Assembly: GCA_029976005.1 (NCBI GenBank)
Contig: JARKOQ010000036.1
Coordinates: 1-64,000 of the forward strand
Direction: 5' to 3'
From: Aggregatilineales bacterium
Lineage (GTDB): Bacteria; Chloroflexota; Anaerolineae; Aggregatilineales; Ch27
DNA length: 64,000 nucleotides
Shown here piece by piece: positions 22,817 through 31,463 of this stretch. The notes below the pieces were generated by a model that saw only the letters and a program-made list of their open reading frames with translations, did not search any database and was not told where the DNA came from. The translations under genes and the position numbers were made by a program. How positions within the stretch are numbered: position 1 is the first letter of the stretch; each line of letters begins with the position of its first letter.

Positions 22817-25800
22817 CTAGTTGAGCTTGGTCAGGGTCATCCTGAACTCGCCGTTGGTGAACCCGGCGGCCACGTCGAAACGCGTCACGACGATGACGTA
22901 CGTCCCCGTCATGGGCAGCGTGTATTGAATCTCCGAGTTGGTCGTGTTGTTGGCGTCGTCGTTCTCGGCCAGGGGCGTGCCGGACAGATCCCACAGGTAG
23001 AGCAGGGTATCCAGCGTCCCGGCCGTCGTATCGGCGGTGACGCGGATCGAATCGCCCGCCACGCCATCGAAGCGGTAGTAGGCCGCCAGCGGGTTATCGC
23101 CGACCACTCCGGTGGCGACCGCCCCATAGCTCACCACGGTGGCCTGGCTGAAATCGAAGGGCGGCAGGGCCGTCCCGGACTGGACCGGGCCGGGCGTGGC
23201 CGTCACGATGATGGGCGGGGTGGTGGGAGTCGCCGTCTGGAAGAGCGACGTCGCGGTGATGATCAGCGGCGTCCAGGTCGGCGTCGGTGTCTGGGTCACG
23301 ATCGCCACGGTCGGGGTGAAGGTCGGCGTGGCGATCGCGTTGTCGACCAGCACCGGGATGTCGAGCACGGCGTACCCGCCGCTGTTGGTCAGCACCGACA
23401 GGCGCAGGGTATACGGCCCGTTGGGAAGCTGGCTGACGTCCCAGCGCCCCAGGAACTCCGAGTTGGCGTGACTGACGGCGTAGGGGCCGTCCACGATGGT
23501 GAAGTTCTGGGCCGCCGCGCCGATGCCGTATTCGAGCTGGTAGCTGCGGAAGTCGTAGACCAACACCCGGCCGCGCACCTCGACCACGCCCTCGACTTCG
23601 GCGTTGGAGAGCGGGAAGTCGACGTTGATGATCGGCTGCTGGATGCTGGCGTCGCAGGCCTGGGTCGGCACCGGCTTGGCGGGCACGGCGATCCCGCGCG
23701 CCGCCGCCCACTGGCGGCCGGCGGTGGTGTTGTTGATCCACTCAAACGCGGTCGGATCGCTGATGTTCAGGAAGGTCTGCTCCGCGACGAAGTTGGGGCA
23801 GAACTGGTTGGCGACCAGCCCGTACAGGGTGCTGACCTGGACCTGCTTGAAGATGTCGTTGTCGGCGCTGGCCGGCGGCTGGGCGACCGCGTACAGCTCC
23901 TGGCGGCGGTTGAGGCAGCGCGAGGAGGGCTGCGTGCCGGAGTCGGCGCAGATTTCCGCCGTGGCGACGTTGGGCGGGATGGTGAATTCCACCGGAGCCT
24001 TGCCTGCCAGAGCGGCGGTCATGATCCGGTTCCAGATCGGCGCCGCGCCGGTGATGCCGCTGGTGCCGCGCATGGGGGCGTTGTTGGTGTTGCCGTGCCA
24101 CACTCCGACCACGACGTTCGGGGTATAGCCGATCGTCCAGTTGTCGCGGTTGTCGTTGGTCGTGCCGGTCTTGACCGCCACCGTGTAGCCGGGGATGTTC
24201 AGGATGCTGCCCGACCCGAAGGCCGCGCTGCGCGCCCGGTCGTCGGACAGGATGTGGTTGATCATGTAGGCGTGTTCGGGCTGGACGACCTGCTGCGGCT
24301 CCGGATGGGTGGGGAGCGGGATGTTGGCCCCCTGAACGTCCGTGATCCGGGTGATGGTGTACGGCGCCGGCCGCCGCCCGTTGTTGGCCAGCGTCCCGAA
24401 GGCGACCACCATGTCGTACAGGCGCACGTCGAAGCCGCCCAGCGCGCCGGTCAGCCCGGCCTGCTGCGGCGTGTTGCCGGGGAAGGTCAGGCCCATCGTC
24501 TGCGCCACCTGGGCGAAGCGATCGACCGTCACGAACTCCAGGGCCTTGACGGCCGGGATGTTGTAGCTGTTGGCCAGGGCGGAGCGGACCGACTGCGGCC
24601 CGTGATAGGCTCCGTCGTAGTTGCTGGGGCAGTACCCGGCCCAGCAGGTGGGCGTATCCCAGACGACCGTGCCCGGATACCAGTACTGGCCGGAGGGGTT
24701 GCCCTGGAAGGCAGCCGTATAGACCAGCGGCTTGATTGAGGAGCCGGGCTGCTGCGGCGAGAAGGCCACGTTGACCTGCCCGTCGATCGAGGCGTTGTTG
24801 TAGTCCACGCTGCCGACCATCGCCAGGATCGCCCCGTCGCGCGGGTCCATCACGACCACGCTGGCGTTGTTGCCGCCGATGCCCTGGGCCTGGAGGTTGG
24901 CGACCTCCTGGGCGGCCACGGCCTGGGCGATGTCTTGCAGGCCCGGATCGAGGGTCGTGTAGACGTTGAAACCGGTGCGGTAGATGTCCGCCAGGCCGTA
25001 ATTGGTCTCGAGCTGCTGGGCCACGAAGTTGACGAAATGCGGGTAGCGGATCGTGTTGGTCGGGATGTTGTACTCGCGCGCCTCGACCTGGGCCTTTTCC
25101 ACCACGGCGGCGGCCACGTTCTGCTGGGTGACGCAGAACGGCCCGGTCTGGACGTACGGCTCGTGCTGGAACTGGATGCAGCCGCGCCTGACCATCAGGT
25201 TCAGGACGATGTCCATGCGGGAGAAGGCCGTCTCGCGGTTGACCACGGGGTCGTAGGTCGCCGGGGCCTGGACGATCGAGGCGAGCAGAGCCGCCTGGGG
25301 CAGGTTCAGGTCGCGGGCGCTGATCCCGAAGTAGGTCTGCGCCGCGGCTTCCACGCCGTAGGCCAGGTTGCCGTAGTAAATTTCGTTGAGGTACAGCTCC
25401 AGGATTTCGTTCTTGGTGTAGCGGCGGCCGATCTCGGCGGCGATGATCACCTCGTCGATCTTGCGGCTGAGGCTGATCTCGGTCCGGCGGTCGGCTTCCA
25501 GCACCAGGGCGCGGGCGAGCTGTTGGGTGATCGAGCTGAAGCCGGAGACCACCTCGCCTTCCTGCACGTTCTGGATCATGGCGCGCACCACGGCGATCGC
25601 GTCCCAGCCGGGGTCTTCGAAGAAGCGCTCGTTTTCCGTGCTGATCGTGGCGTGGATCATCCACGGGCTGATTTCCTCCAGCGGCACGCTGATGCGCGTC
25701 CCGCCGGTGGGATCGTTGATCTGCGAAAGCAGGTTGCCGTTGCGGTCGAAAATCCGGGTCGTCTCGAACTGGCTGGCGAGCTGGGTCAGCGCCTCGATCC

Positions 25801-27136
25801 GGTCGTTGTACTGGCCAACCTTGGATACGTAGAAGAGGACGAGGCCCACGATCACCAGCAGAACCAGCCCCAGCCCGCCCAGGACGGCCGCGATCGCCGC
25901 GCGGACGATCCAGCGCTGGGTTTGCTGGGCCTGGCGCTCCTGCACGTGGCGGTAGCGCTCGGACTGGCTGGCGTCCAGGGCGGCCCCGTAATCCGGCTGG
26001 AGCGGCTCCTGGGCGGCCTGGGCCTGATCGTAGCCGTAGGCTTGCTGGGCATCCGGCGAGTAAGCGCCGGCCATCACGGTCGGGTCGGTGTAGCTCTGGC
26101 CGGGGATGGTTTCCTGGCTGTAAGGAAGCTGATCGAAGGCAACCGCCGCCGCGCCGACCAGGGTGGCTTCGGGGTCCAGGCGCGGGACGTGGGCCTGCAC
26201 TTCGGGGATGTCCGGGTTGTCCTCCGCGTAGGCCTGGCTGGTGAGGACATCCTCGGCGGCGTCGAAGCGGCCGTATTCCGAGGCCAGCATGGCGTCGGTA
26301 CCCTGCGGTTCGGCGGGGGCCAGGCGCGGCCGTTCCGCGCGGACCCACTGGCCGTTCTCGTGGCGGTACCACACGTCGGATTCGACGCCGATCATCCACC
26401 AGTAGCCCTGCTCGTCGAGCAGCATGAGCTTGCGCAACTCCGCCTGGAGCGCTTCGCGGGTGAGCTTGCCCTGGTGATAGCGGTGGCGCAGGCCGGTGAC
26501 TTCCTCCTCGACCCGGTCGAACTGGGCGACCAGCCCGGCCAGCGGAGACGTGGCCTGCGGTTCGGGGGTCGGCTCTTCCCCGGCCAGGGTGTCCTGGAGG
26601 GTGGCTCCGGTGGCGTCGGCGCTGGCGGCTTCGGCGGCATACTGCGCCGCCATGGCGGCCGCGATGGCCGCCGCGTCGCCCTCGGCGGGCGCTTCGGCTT
26701 CCACGTCGACGGCTTCCTCGGCGACCGGCTCGGCCGCGACGTCGGAGGTTTCCTCCTCGGCCGGGGCCGGTTCCGGCTGCGGGTAGATGGTGGCGTCGAC
26801 TCCGTCGAGCAGCCGGTCGCCCTCGATACCCGCCGGGATGTACCAGCCGCCTTCGCTCGGCTTGGGGCCGCTTCCGCCCGGCGCGGCCTGTTGGGGTTTG
26901 TACCAGCCGCCGGGGCGCGGGCTGGCAGGTTGTTGGGCGGGCGCGGCGGGAGTCGCCGGGGCGGCCGCCTCGTCCGGGGCGTGCCAGCCGGCCTCGGCCG
27001 ATTCCTCGGCCGGAGAAGCGGCCTCCTCCTCGCCGGGGGCGTGCCAGGCGGCGTGCTTCTCTTCCTCGGGCCACTCGCCGGACTCAGGAGACGCCGGATT
27101 GCGGGGCTGTTCGTCACTTGGCCGGTCAGACATCAT
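22817..27136 (-). CDS. Bifunctional class A penicillin-binding protein with Trp-motif N-terminus and PPC C-terminus
   Basis: A 1439-residue peptidoglycan synthase. Residues 1-405 are a long acidic, Ala/Pro/Gln-rich cytoplasmic region with four spaced motifs (AWHAP, GWHAP, GGWYKP and GGWYIP, at Trp31, 51, 78 and 98) and a compact Trp-rich module at 203-270. A membrane helix spans 410-437. The GT51 domain (460-640) has ENERFFEDPG (catalytic Glu501, Asn in place of the usual Asp) and GFSSITQQ. The transpeptidase domain has Ser799-xx-Lys802, Ser857-x-Asn859 and Lys989-Thr-Gly. An Ig-like domain (about 1165-1265), a Thr/Pro linker and a pre-peptidase C-terminal (PPC) domain (1335-1439) complete it. 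It builds and cross-links cell-wall glycan outside the membrane. CAGGGAG precedes the ATG. Confidence 0.94.
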   Translation of the reverse strand: MMSDRPSDEQPRNPASPESGEWPEEEKHAAWHAPGEEEAASPAEESAEAGWHAPDEAAAPATPAAPAQQPASPRPGGWYKPQQAAPGGSGPKPSEGGWYIPAGIEGDRLLDGVDATIYPQPEPAPAEEETSDVAAEPVAEEAVDVEAEAPAEGDAAAIAAAMAAQYAAEAASADATGATLQDTLAGEEPTPEPQATSPLAGLVAQFDRVEEEVTGLRHRYHQGKLTREALQAELRKLMLLDEQGYWWMIGVESDVWYRHENGQWVRAERPRLAPAEPQGTDAMLASEYGRFDAAEDVLTSQAYAEDNPDIPEVQAHVPRLDPEATLVGAAAVAFDQLPYSQETIPGQSYTDPTVMAGAYSPDAQQAYGYDQAQAAQEPLQPDYGAALDASQSERYRHVQERQAQQTQRWIVRAAIAAVLGGLGLVLLVIVGLVLFYVSKVGQYNDRIEALTQLASQFETTRIFDRNGNLLSQINDPTGGTRISVPLEEISPWMIHATISTENERFFEDPGWDAIAVVRAMIQNVQEGEVVSGFSSITQQLARALVLEADRRTEISLSRKIDEVIIAAEIGRRYTKNEILELYLNEIYYGNLAYGVEAAAQTYFGISARDLNLPQAALLASIVQAPATYDPVVNRETAFSRMDIVLNLMVRRGCIQFQHEPYVQTGPFCVTQQNVAAAVVEKAQVEAREYNIPTNTIRYPHFVNFVAQQLETNYGLADIYRTGFNVYTTLDPGLQDIAQAVAAQEVANLQAQGIGGNNASVVVMDPRDGAILAMVGSVDYNNASIDGQVNVAFSPQQPGSSIKPLVYTAAFQGNPSGQYWYPGTVVWDTPTCWAGYCPSNYDGAYHGPQSVRSALANSYNIPAVKALEFVTVDRFAQVAQTMGLTFPGNTPQQAGLTGALGGFDVRLYDMVVAFGTLANNGRRPAPYTITRITDVQGANIPLPTHPEPQQVVQPEHAYMINHILSDDRARSAAFGSGSILNIPGYTVAVKTGTTNDNRDNWTIGYTPNVVVGVWHGNTNNAPMRGTSGITGAAPIWNRIMTAALAGKAPVEFTIPPNVATAEICADSGTQPSSRCLNRRQELYAVAQPPASADNDIFKQVQVSTLYGLVANQFCPNFVAEQTFLNISDPTAFEWINNTTAGRQWAAARGIAVPAKPVPTQACDASIQQPIINVDFPLSNAEVEGVVEVRGRVLVYDFRSYQLEYGIGAAAQNFTIVDGPYAVSHANSEFLGRWDVSQLPNGPYTLRLSVLTNSGGYAVLDIPVLVDNAIATPTFTPTVAIVTQTPTPTWTPLIITATSLFQTATPTTPPIIVTATPGPVQSGTALPPFDFSQATVVSYGAVATGVVGDNPLAAYYRFDGVAGDSIRVTADTTAGTLDTLLYLWDLSGTPLAENDDANNTTNSEIQYTLPMTGTYVIVVTRFDVAAGFTNGEFRMTLTKLN

Positions 27137-27163
27137 CGCTGCTCCCTGGGTCGTAATAACAAT

Positions 27164-27200
27164 TTGTTAGCAACAAGTTCGGATTCGTGAACTCATTATA
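27164..27200 (-). promoter_or_regulatory. Promoter and candidate operator of the penicillin-binding protein gene
   Basis: A perfect minus-strand TATAAT lies at 27200-27195, with no good -35. Between it and the start codon is the 13-bp palindrome TTGTT-AGC-AACAA (27164-27176), placed in the untranslated leader where a repressor could act. Confidence 0.5.
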
Positions 27201-27268
27201 CACCACCCGCCCGGCGCGCACAGTGGGGCAAGGCCGGCCTGGCAGGGCCTCCCGGCAAAAGCAAAACG

Positions 27269-27307
27269 AACCGCCAAAACGCCAAGAACGCCAAGGAAAA
27301 TATGCGG
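27269..27307. repeat. ACCGCCAAAACGCCAAGAACGCC single-arm repeat
   Basis: Ten-base units closely match 15704-15737 and 31031-31062. It lies in the 288-base gap upstream of the penicillin-binding protein gene. Confidence 0.65.
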
Positions 27308-27384
27308 AGAAAGCCGGAATGGCGAAACACACGCACCGCAAAGCGATCCGTGCTGCTGGCAGCGTCGATGCGCCAACCGGCCTT

Positions 27385-27418
27385 GAGCTGATGGCTGACC
27401 GCTGATGGCTGAAAGCTG
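27385..27418. repeat. GCTGATGGCTGACCGCTGATGGCTGA repeat
   Basis: A clear copy of the GCTGACCGCTGA family that ends seven bases from the kinase stop codon. Confidence 0.65.
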
Positions 27419-27424
27419 TCTCTG

Positions 27425-29035
27425 TCAGGGCAGGGTGAAGGCGCAGTAGCCGTCCGCCATCAGACAGGTCTGAAGCTCTCGCCCGTCGAGGAGGACACGG
27501 AAGGTGTCCGCGCGGCCGTCCTGCGCCCAGGTGAGGCCGTCCGGGCTGGCGACCATCTGCACGGCGTATTCCGGCAGGGCGCAGGCGCGCGGCAGGGCGC
27601 GGGCGAAGTCGCTCATTTCGCGGACGCGGGCGCAATAACCGGCGGGCAGCCGCCCCTTGAACGCGGCCCCATCCAGGCTCGCGCCGTCCGCCCAGACGAA
27701 ACTCAGCCCGGCGAGGGGCAGGGCGTAATCCGAGTCGTTATAGAGGGTGAAGCTGGCGGAGTCGTAGTACAGCTCCAGGTTGAGCCGGGCATCCGCCGGG
27801 ATGCCGGCCGCGCCGCGATCGATGGTGCCGGCGTAGAACAGGCGGTGGAAGAGCGCCCCGGCATTCCCGCTGATCACCAGCGCCCCGGCCGCGACCGCCA
27901 GCACGACCAGGATCAGCACGCCGATGGGCAACCGGCGGCGGCGCGCCCTGGCCGGTTCTTCGGCCGGTTTGGCCGGTTCGACCGGTTTTTCCTCAGGTTG
28001 GGCGGCGGGTTCGGGCGCCGGCTCGGCGATGGGCTTGGCCTTGCGGGTGCGCGGTTTGGCTTTGCTCTTGGGCAGGCTGGTCGGCGGCGCGGCGACCACC
28101 GGCTCGGCCACAGCCGGCGCGACGGCCTCCGCCAGGCTGGCGGGCTGCACCATCATCGTGGGCATTTCGATCTCGGCGGTGACGTATGCCGCTTCCAACG
28201 CCTTGTAGAACTCCTCCCCGGTCTGGTAGCGGTCGGCCGGTTCCTTGGCCAACGCCCGCAGCAGGACGGCCTCCACCTGGGCGGGGATGGCCGGGTTGAA
28301 GCTGCGCGGGCTGGGGGGCTGGCTGGTGATGTGGCTGAGCGCGATGCTCATCGGGGATTCGTCCTCGAACGGGACGCGCCCGGTGAGCATTTCGTAGACC
28401 ACCACCCCCAGCGAATAGATGTCGCTCTGGGGCACGGCCTGCTGGGAGGAGACGGCCTGTTCCGGGGCGATGTAGCGCGGGGTGCCGAAGGCGGTGCCGC
28501 GCGTATTGTTGCCGCCCAGTTCCATCGCCAGGCCGAAATCGGTCAGGATGGCCCGGTTGTTGGCGTTGCGGTCGTACAGAATGTTGGACGGCTTGATGTC
28601 ACGGTGGATAATGCCGCGCGCGTGGGCGTAATCGAGGGCCGAGCACACGTCCCCCACCGTCTTGAGGATGCGCTCCACCGGCAGGCAGTCGCCGGTCCGG
28701 CGCAGGTCGCGCAGCACCTGGGCCAGGGTCTGGCCGTCCACCAGCTTCATGGCGATGAAGAACTGGCTGTCCGATTCGCCGAACTGGTAGATCGCGACGA
28801 TGTTGGGGTGCTCGAAATGGGCAATGGCCCTGGCTTCCAGGCGGAAGCGATCGATGATTCGCTCGTCCTCGGAATCGTCGGGGATATGCAGGACTTTGAC
28901 GGCGGCGGGGCGGCCCAGGTTTTCATCCAGGCCGCGATACACCCGCGCCATGCCGCCGCGGCCCAACACATCCTGGATGGTATAGTCACCCAGGCGCGTG
29001 CCGATCAGGGGGTCTTTTTCGGTTTTGGCGATCAT
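27425..29035 (-). CDS. Transmembrane Ser/Thr protein kinase (PknB-like)
   Basis: A 536-residue protein. The kinase domain (residues 17-280) is complete: GRGGMARVYRG loop, Lys47, HRDIKPSN (Asp146), DFG (166-168) and an APEQ-type activation segment end (IAPEQ). A Pro/Ala/Lys-rich juxtamembrane stretch (300-365) leads to one membrane helix (370-389) and a 145-residue outer domain of unknown fold that contains Cys residues. It should phosphorylate cytoplasmic targets in response to an external cue. It is the last gene of a minus-strand operon, 53 bases after a pseudo-receiver/roadblock gene, which may be a partner or substrate. Confidence 0.93.
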   Translation of the reverse strand: MIAKTEKDPLIGTRLGDYTIQDVLGRGGMARVYRGLDENLGRPAAVKVLHIPDDSEDERIIDRFRLEARAIAHFEHPNIVAIYQFGESDSQFFIAMKLVDGQTLAQVLRDLRRTGDCLPVERILKTVGDVCSALDYAHARGIIHRDIKPSNILYDRNANNRAILTDFGLAMELGGNNTRGTAFGTPRYIAPEQAVSSQQAVPQSDIYSLGVVVYEMLTGRVPFEDESPMSIALSHITSQPPSPRSFNPAIPAQVEAVLLRALAKEPADRYQTGEEFYKALEAAYVTAEIEMPTMMVQPASLAEAVAPAVAEPVVAAPPTSLPKSKAKPRTRKAKPIAEPAPEPAAQPEEKPVEPAKPAEEPARARRRRLPIGVLILVVLAVAAGALVISGNAGALFHRLFYAGTIDRGAAGIPADARLNLELYYDSASFTLYNDSDYALPLAGLSFVWADGASLDGAAFKGRLPAGYCARVREMSDFARALPRACALPEYAVQMVASPDGLTWAQDGRADTFRVLLDGRELQTCLMADGYCAFTLP

Positions 29036-29088
29036 AGTACGATGTGCGGGTGCGGCCCCGGCCTGGGGCGGCAGCGCGATGCTCCAGG

Positions 29089-30264
29089 TTACTGGTTGAT
29101 CACACCCATTTGCTGCGCTTCTTCATAGGACAGGCGATTCCCCTCGTTCGCGTCGGCCGCGATCTCGGCCAGTTTGTCGGGATTGAAGAGATCGTCCACC
29201 TTGGACATGTCCAGGTTTTGCAGCCCGGCCAGCATGCCTTCCAGGTCGACGTCGTCGGGCAGCGGCTCCAGGGTCGGTTCGGGCGGCGGCTCAGGCTTCT
29301 TGCTGGCGGGCGGCGGCATGACGGGCAGTCCGGTGGGCCGGGTGGGCAGGGTCGGCCGTTCGGACGCGGGTATGGGTCGCCGATCCTGGGCGGCCGGGCG
29401 TGGTTTGGGCTTGGCTGCCGGCGCGGGCGCGGTGAATTCGAACGCGGCGCGGCCGATCGAGTCCACGATTTCCTGGGCGCTGCGGCGGCCGTAGGTTGTG
29501 GCGACGCCGAAGTTGCGCGCCCCGGTCGTGCCCTCGAAGACCATGCACAGGAAATGGTGCAGGCCGATGGTCAGCACGAAGATGTCGAACTCGTCCCCGT
29601 CGTAGTAATGGATGGCCTGCGGGCGCTTGCCGCCCACCACCGGGCCGATGGTGAGCATGTGCCCGAACATGGGCACCAGTGTCCGGGCCAGGTGCTCGCG
29701 GTCGACGTAGCCGACCGCGCCGATTTCCTGAAGCACGGCCCCGGAGCGATCCATCAGGATGATCGCCATCGCGCCGACGTTGGTCAGCAGCTTGTGCATG
29801 ATCTCGCTGACCGCGCCGACGTTGACGGGCGGCACCGGGCCGAGGTCGGGCAGCGCCGAGGCGGCCGGAGCCGCGCTCGGTTCGGTCGGTTCCTGGCCGT
29901 CCATCACGGCGTGCAGGACGCGCACGAACCGGTCGCCATCGGCCGGGCGGACCAGATGGTACACGGGCGCGCCGACCGGGATTTCGGAGTCGTCCTCCGG
30001 GTCGTCGGCCCCGGCCAGGATGATGATGGGCAGGTTCGGGGCGACCCGGTTGGCTTTGGACGCCAGCTCGAAGCCGCGCATATCCTGCAGCACGGCCGCG
30101 CTGACCAGCAGGTCCATGCCCCCGCGCTGGACTTCTTGCAGGGCATCGGCCCCACCGTGGGCCTCGATGACCACGCCGGGGCGTTCCAGGAGGTCCAGGG
30201 CAGCTCGGATGATCTGGGCCGTGAGGGCCGTGCTGTCCGCTACGAGTATTCGCTGTGCCGTCAT
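29089..30264 (-). CDS. Pseudo-receiver + roadblock/LC7-like protein
   Basis: A 391-residue protein. Residues 4-120 fold like a response-regulator receiver (QRILVADS, then DLLVSAAVLQDMRGFEL, then YHLVRP), but the phospho-acceptor Asp is Ala56 and the conserved Lys is Arg106, so normal phosphorylation is impossible. Residues about 148-275 look like a roadblock/LC7 or related profilin-like domain (AIILMDRSGAVLQEIGAVG start, FLCMVFEG strand). The C-terminal third is Pro-rich and ends in a short acidic helical tail. Roadblock domains often regulate Ras-like GTPases such as MglA. AGGTAGG precedes the ATG and overlaps the stop of the upstream NUDIX gene, so the two are coupled. Confidence 0.75.
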   Translation of the reverse strand: MTAQRILVADSTALTAQIIRAALDLLERPGVVIEAHGGADALQEVQRGGMDLLVSAAVLQDMRGFELASKANRVAPNLPIIILAGADDPEDDSEIPVGAPVYHLVRPADGDRFVRVLHAVMDGQEPTEPSAAPAASALPDLGPVPPVNVGAVSEIMHKLLTNVGAMAIILMDRSGAVLQEIGAVGYVDREHLARTLVPMFGHMLTIGPVVGGKRPQAIHYYDGDEFDIFVLTIGLHHFLCMVFEGTTGARNFGVATTYGRRSAQEIVDSIGRAAFEFTAPAPAAKPKPRPAAQDRRPIPASERPTLPTRPTGLPVMPPPASKKPEPPPEPTLEPLPDDVDLEGMLAGLQNLDMSKVDDLFNPDKLAEIAADANEGNRLSYEEAQQMGVINQ

Positions 30265-30272
30265 GTGGTTAC

Positions 30273-30875
30273 CTACCTGGCGTGAACCGGTCTTAAACCT
30301 TGATTATACTGCATTATACTGCACTGGATGAACTCGTACGATACGGCCCGGAAACGCCCCCATGGCAGCCAGTCCGCCGGTAATTGGCGGAGCTGAGAGG
30401 CCACCTGGCCGAGCTGGGCCACGGGAATCCAGCGAAACGCGTCGATCTCGCCGTTGGTGGGAGCCGGCTCGAACGCCGGCCCGACCTCCGCCAGGAACAC
30501 GTACGAGACGTAGGGGGCATGGCCGGCCTGGGCCAGGTGCAGGTCGTAATCGACCACTCCCAGCAGCCCGGCGTCGTCCACCGCCCGGCCGGTTTCCTCG
30601 TGAATCTCGCGCAGGGCCGAGGCGTAGGGCTGTTCCCCCGGCTCCACCCCGCCGGTGGGCAGGCGGTAAATCCCGGCCGGGTAGACGGTCTTGTTGACCA
30701 GCAGCAGCTCGCCGCCGCGCTGGATGACCATGATCACCTCGGCGACGCGCCCCCGGCCCTGTCCGAACCGGCCGGTGCGCAGCGGGTCGACCTCGACCGT
30801 GACCGTCTGGACGGGCACGTCCGGCGCGAAGAGCGACAGCGGCCGCAGTTCATCTCTATTGTATATCCGACCCAT
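30273..30875 (-). CDS. NUDIX hydrolase
   Basis: A 200-residue protein with a perfect Nudix box (GGVEPGE, seven residues, REIHEETGR). It cleaves a nucleoside diphosphate derivative; the substrate is unknown. It is the first gene of an operon with the pseudo-receiver/roadblock gene (8-base gap) and the Ser/Thr kinase. Its last codons include two direct copies of ATTATACTGC (plus strand 30303-30322), giving two minus-strand TATAAT boxes inside the gene. A promoter at 30961-30990 drives it. Confidence 0.9.
   Translation of the reverse strand: MGRIYNRDELRPLSLFAPDVPVQTVTVEVDPLRTGRFGQGRGRVAEVIMVIQRGGELLLVNKTVYPAGIYRLPTGGVEPGEQPYASALREIHEETGRAVDDAGLLGVVDYDLHLAQAGHAPYVSYVFLAEVGPAFEPAPTNGEIDAFRWIPVAQLGQVASQLRQLPADWLPWGRFRAVSYEFIQCSIMQYNQGLRPVHAR
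30303..30318 (-). promoter_or_regulatory. Duplicated TATAAT inside the NUDIX 3' end
   Basis: Two perfect minus-strand TATAAT boxes (30308-30303 and 30318-30313), ten bases apart, lie about 40-50 bases before the pseudo-receiver start. The -35 regions are poor, so an internal promoter is only possible. Confidence 0.35.
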
Positions 30876-30960
30876 CCACCCCGTCCCGATTCGAAGGTTA
30901 GAGTTGAGAAACGATTATGCTGGCGGCTGTTTCCATATGCTACGCTAACGGATAACCCTA

Positions 30961-30990
30961 TTGTAACGCAATAGGAGAAGGGTATACAAC
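30961..30990 (-). promoter_or_regulatory. Promoter of the NUDIX/pseudo-receiver/kinase operon
   Basis: On the minus strand TTGTAT (30990-30985) and TACAAT (30966-30961) are separated by 18 bases. A CCTATTG/CAATAGG hairpin overlaps the -10, and an imperfect GGAGAAGGGT/ACCCTTTTCC hairpin overlaps the -35. Confidence 0.55.
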
Positions 30991-31030
30991 CACCCTTTTC
31001 CGGCGGGACCACCACATTAGAAGGCAGTCT

Positions 31031-31274
31031 GACCCGCCAAAACGCCAAGGGAAAATGCGCAGAAAAGCAGCGCATAGGAAAACGCTACCATACAGCGTCC
31101 AGGCGAAAACACCGCTGATGGCAGACCGCCCTCTTCCGAGGCGGGAGCAGCAGGTCCTTCAGGCCTTTCCAGCGCGACCTCGGCGTACCTGGCGCATGCC
31201 CTTCGCGGCGCAGATTTTGCGTTCCTTTGTCTTTCCTCATGGTTTCCTTGGCGACCTTGGCGTTTTGGCGGTTG
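31031..31274. repeat. ACCGCCAAAACGCC inverted repeat with long spacer
   Basis: The left arm (31031-31062) and right arm (31238-31274, GGTTTCCTTGGCGACCTTGG then CGTTTTGGCGG) are the two halves of the ten-base-unit family. The 175-base spacer also contains smaller palindromic words. Confidence 0.65.
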
Positions 31275-31369
31275 TTTCTGCCTTTGATGCGATTCCAGGC
31301 GTGGCGGGCGGCGCCTCGAAATCGTTTGTCTCTTCGAACCGGCGGAGCCGTGCCGGAGGTTCGGCGTAT

Positions 31370-31399
31370 TGGACAACGGCCGAGCTTTACCTGTACAAT
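31370..31399 (+). promoter_or_regulatory. Promoter of the single-domain response regulator
   Basis: TGGACA (31370-31375) and TACAAT (31394-31399) are 18 bases apart. Each differs from consensus at one position. Confidence 0.65.
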
Positions 31400-31463
31400 T
31401 GGAAATTAAGTGATCGGTAGGGGATTGGATCGGGTTTTTGACGTGCTTGGAAAAGGCCGGACG

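Larger units (their letters stand above)
30876..31463. other. 588-base intergenic region between divergent signalling genes
   Basis: No credible coding sequence is seen. It contains the operon promoter at 30961-30990, a widely spaced inverted repeat (31031-31274) and the response-regulator promoter at 31370-31399. Confidence 0.65.

Noticed and set aside
24935-27190. A 751-residue plus-strand frame opposite the penicillin-binding protein gene
   Set aside because: The opposite strand encodes a protein with intact GT51 and transpeptidase motifs. The plus-strand frame is a codon-bias shadow.
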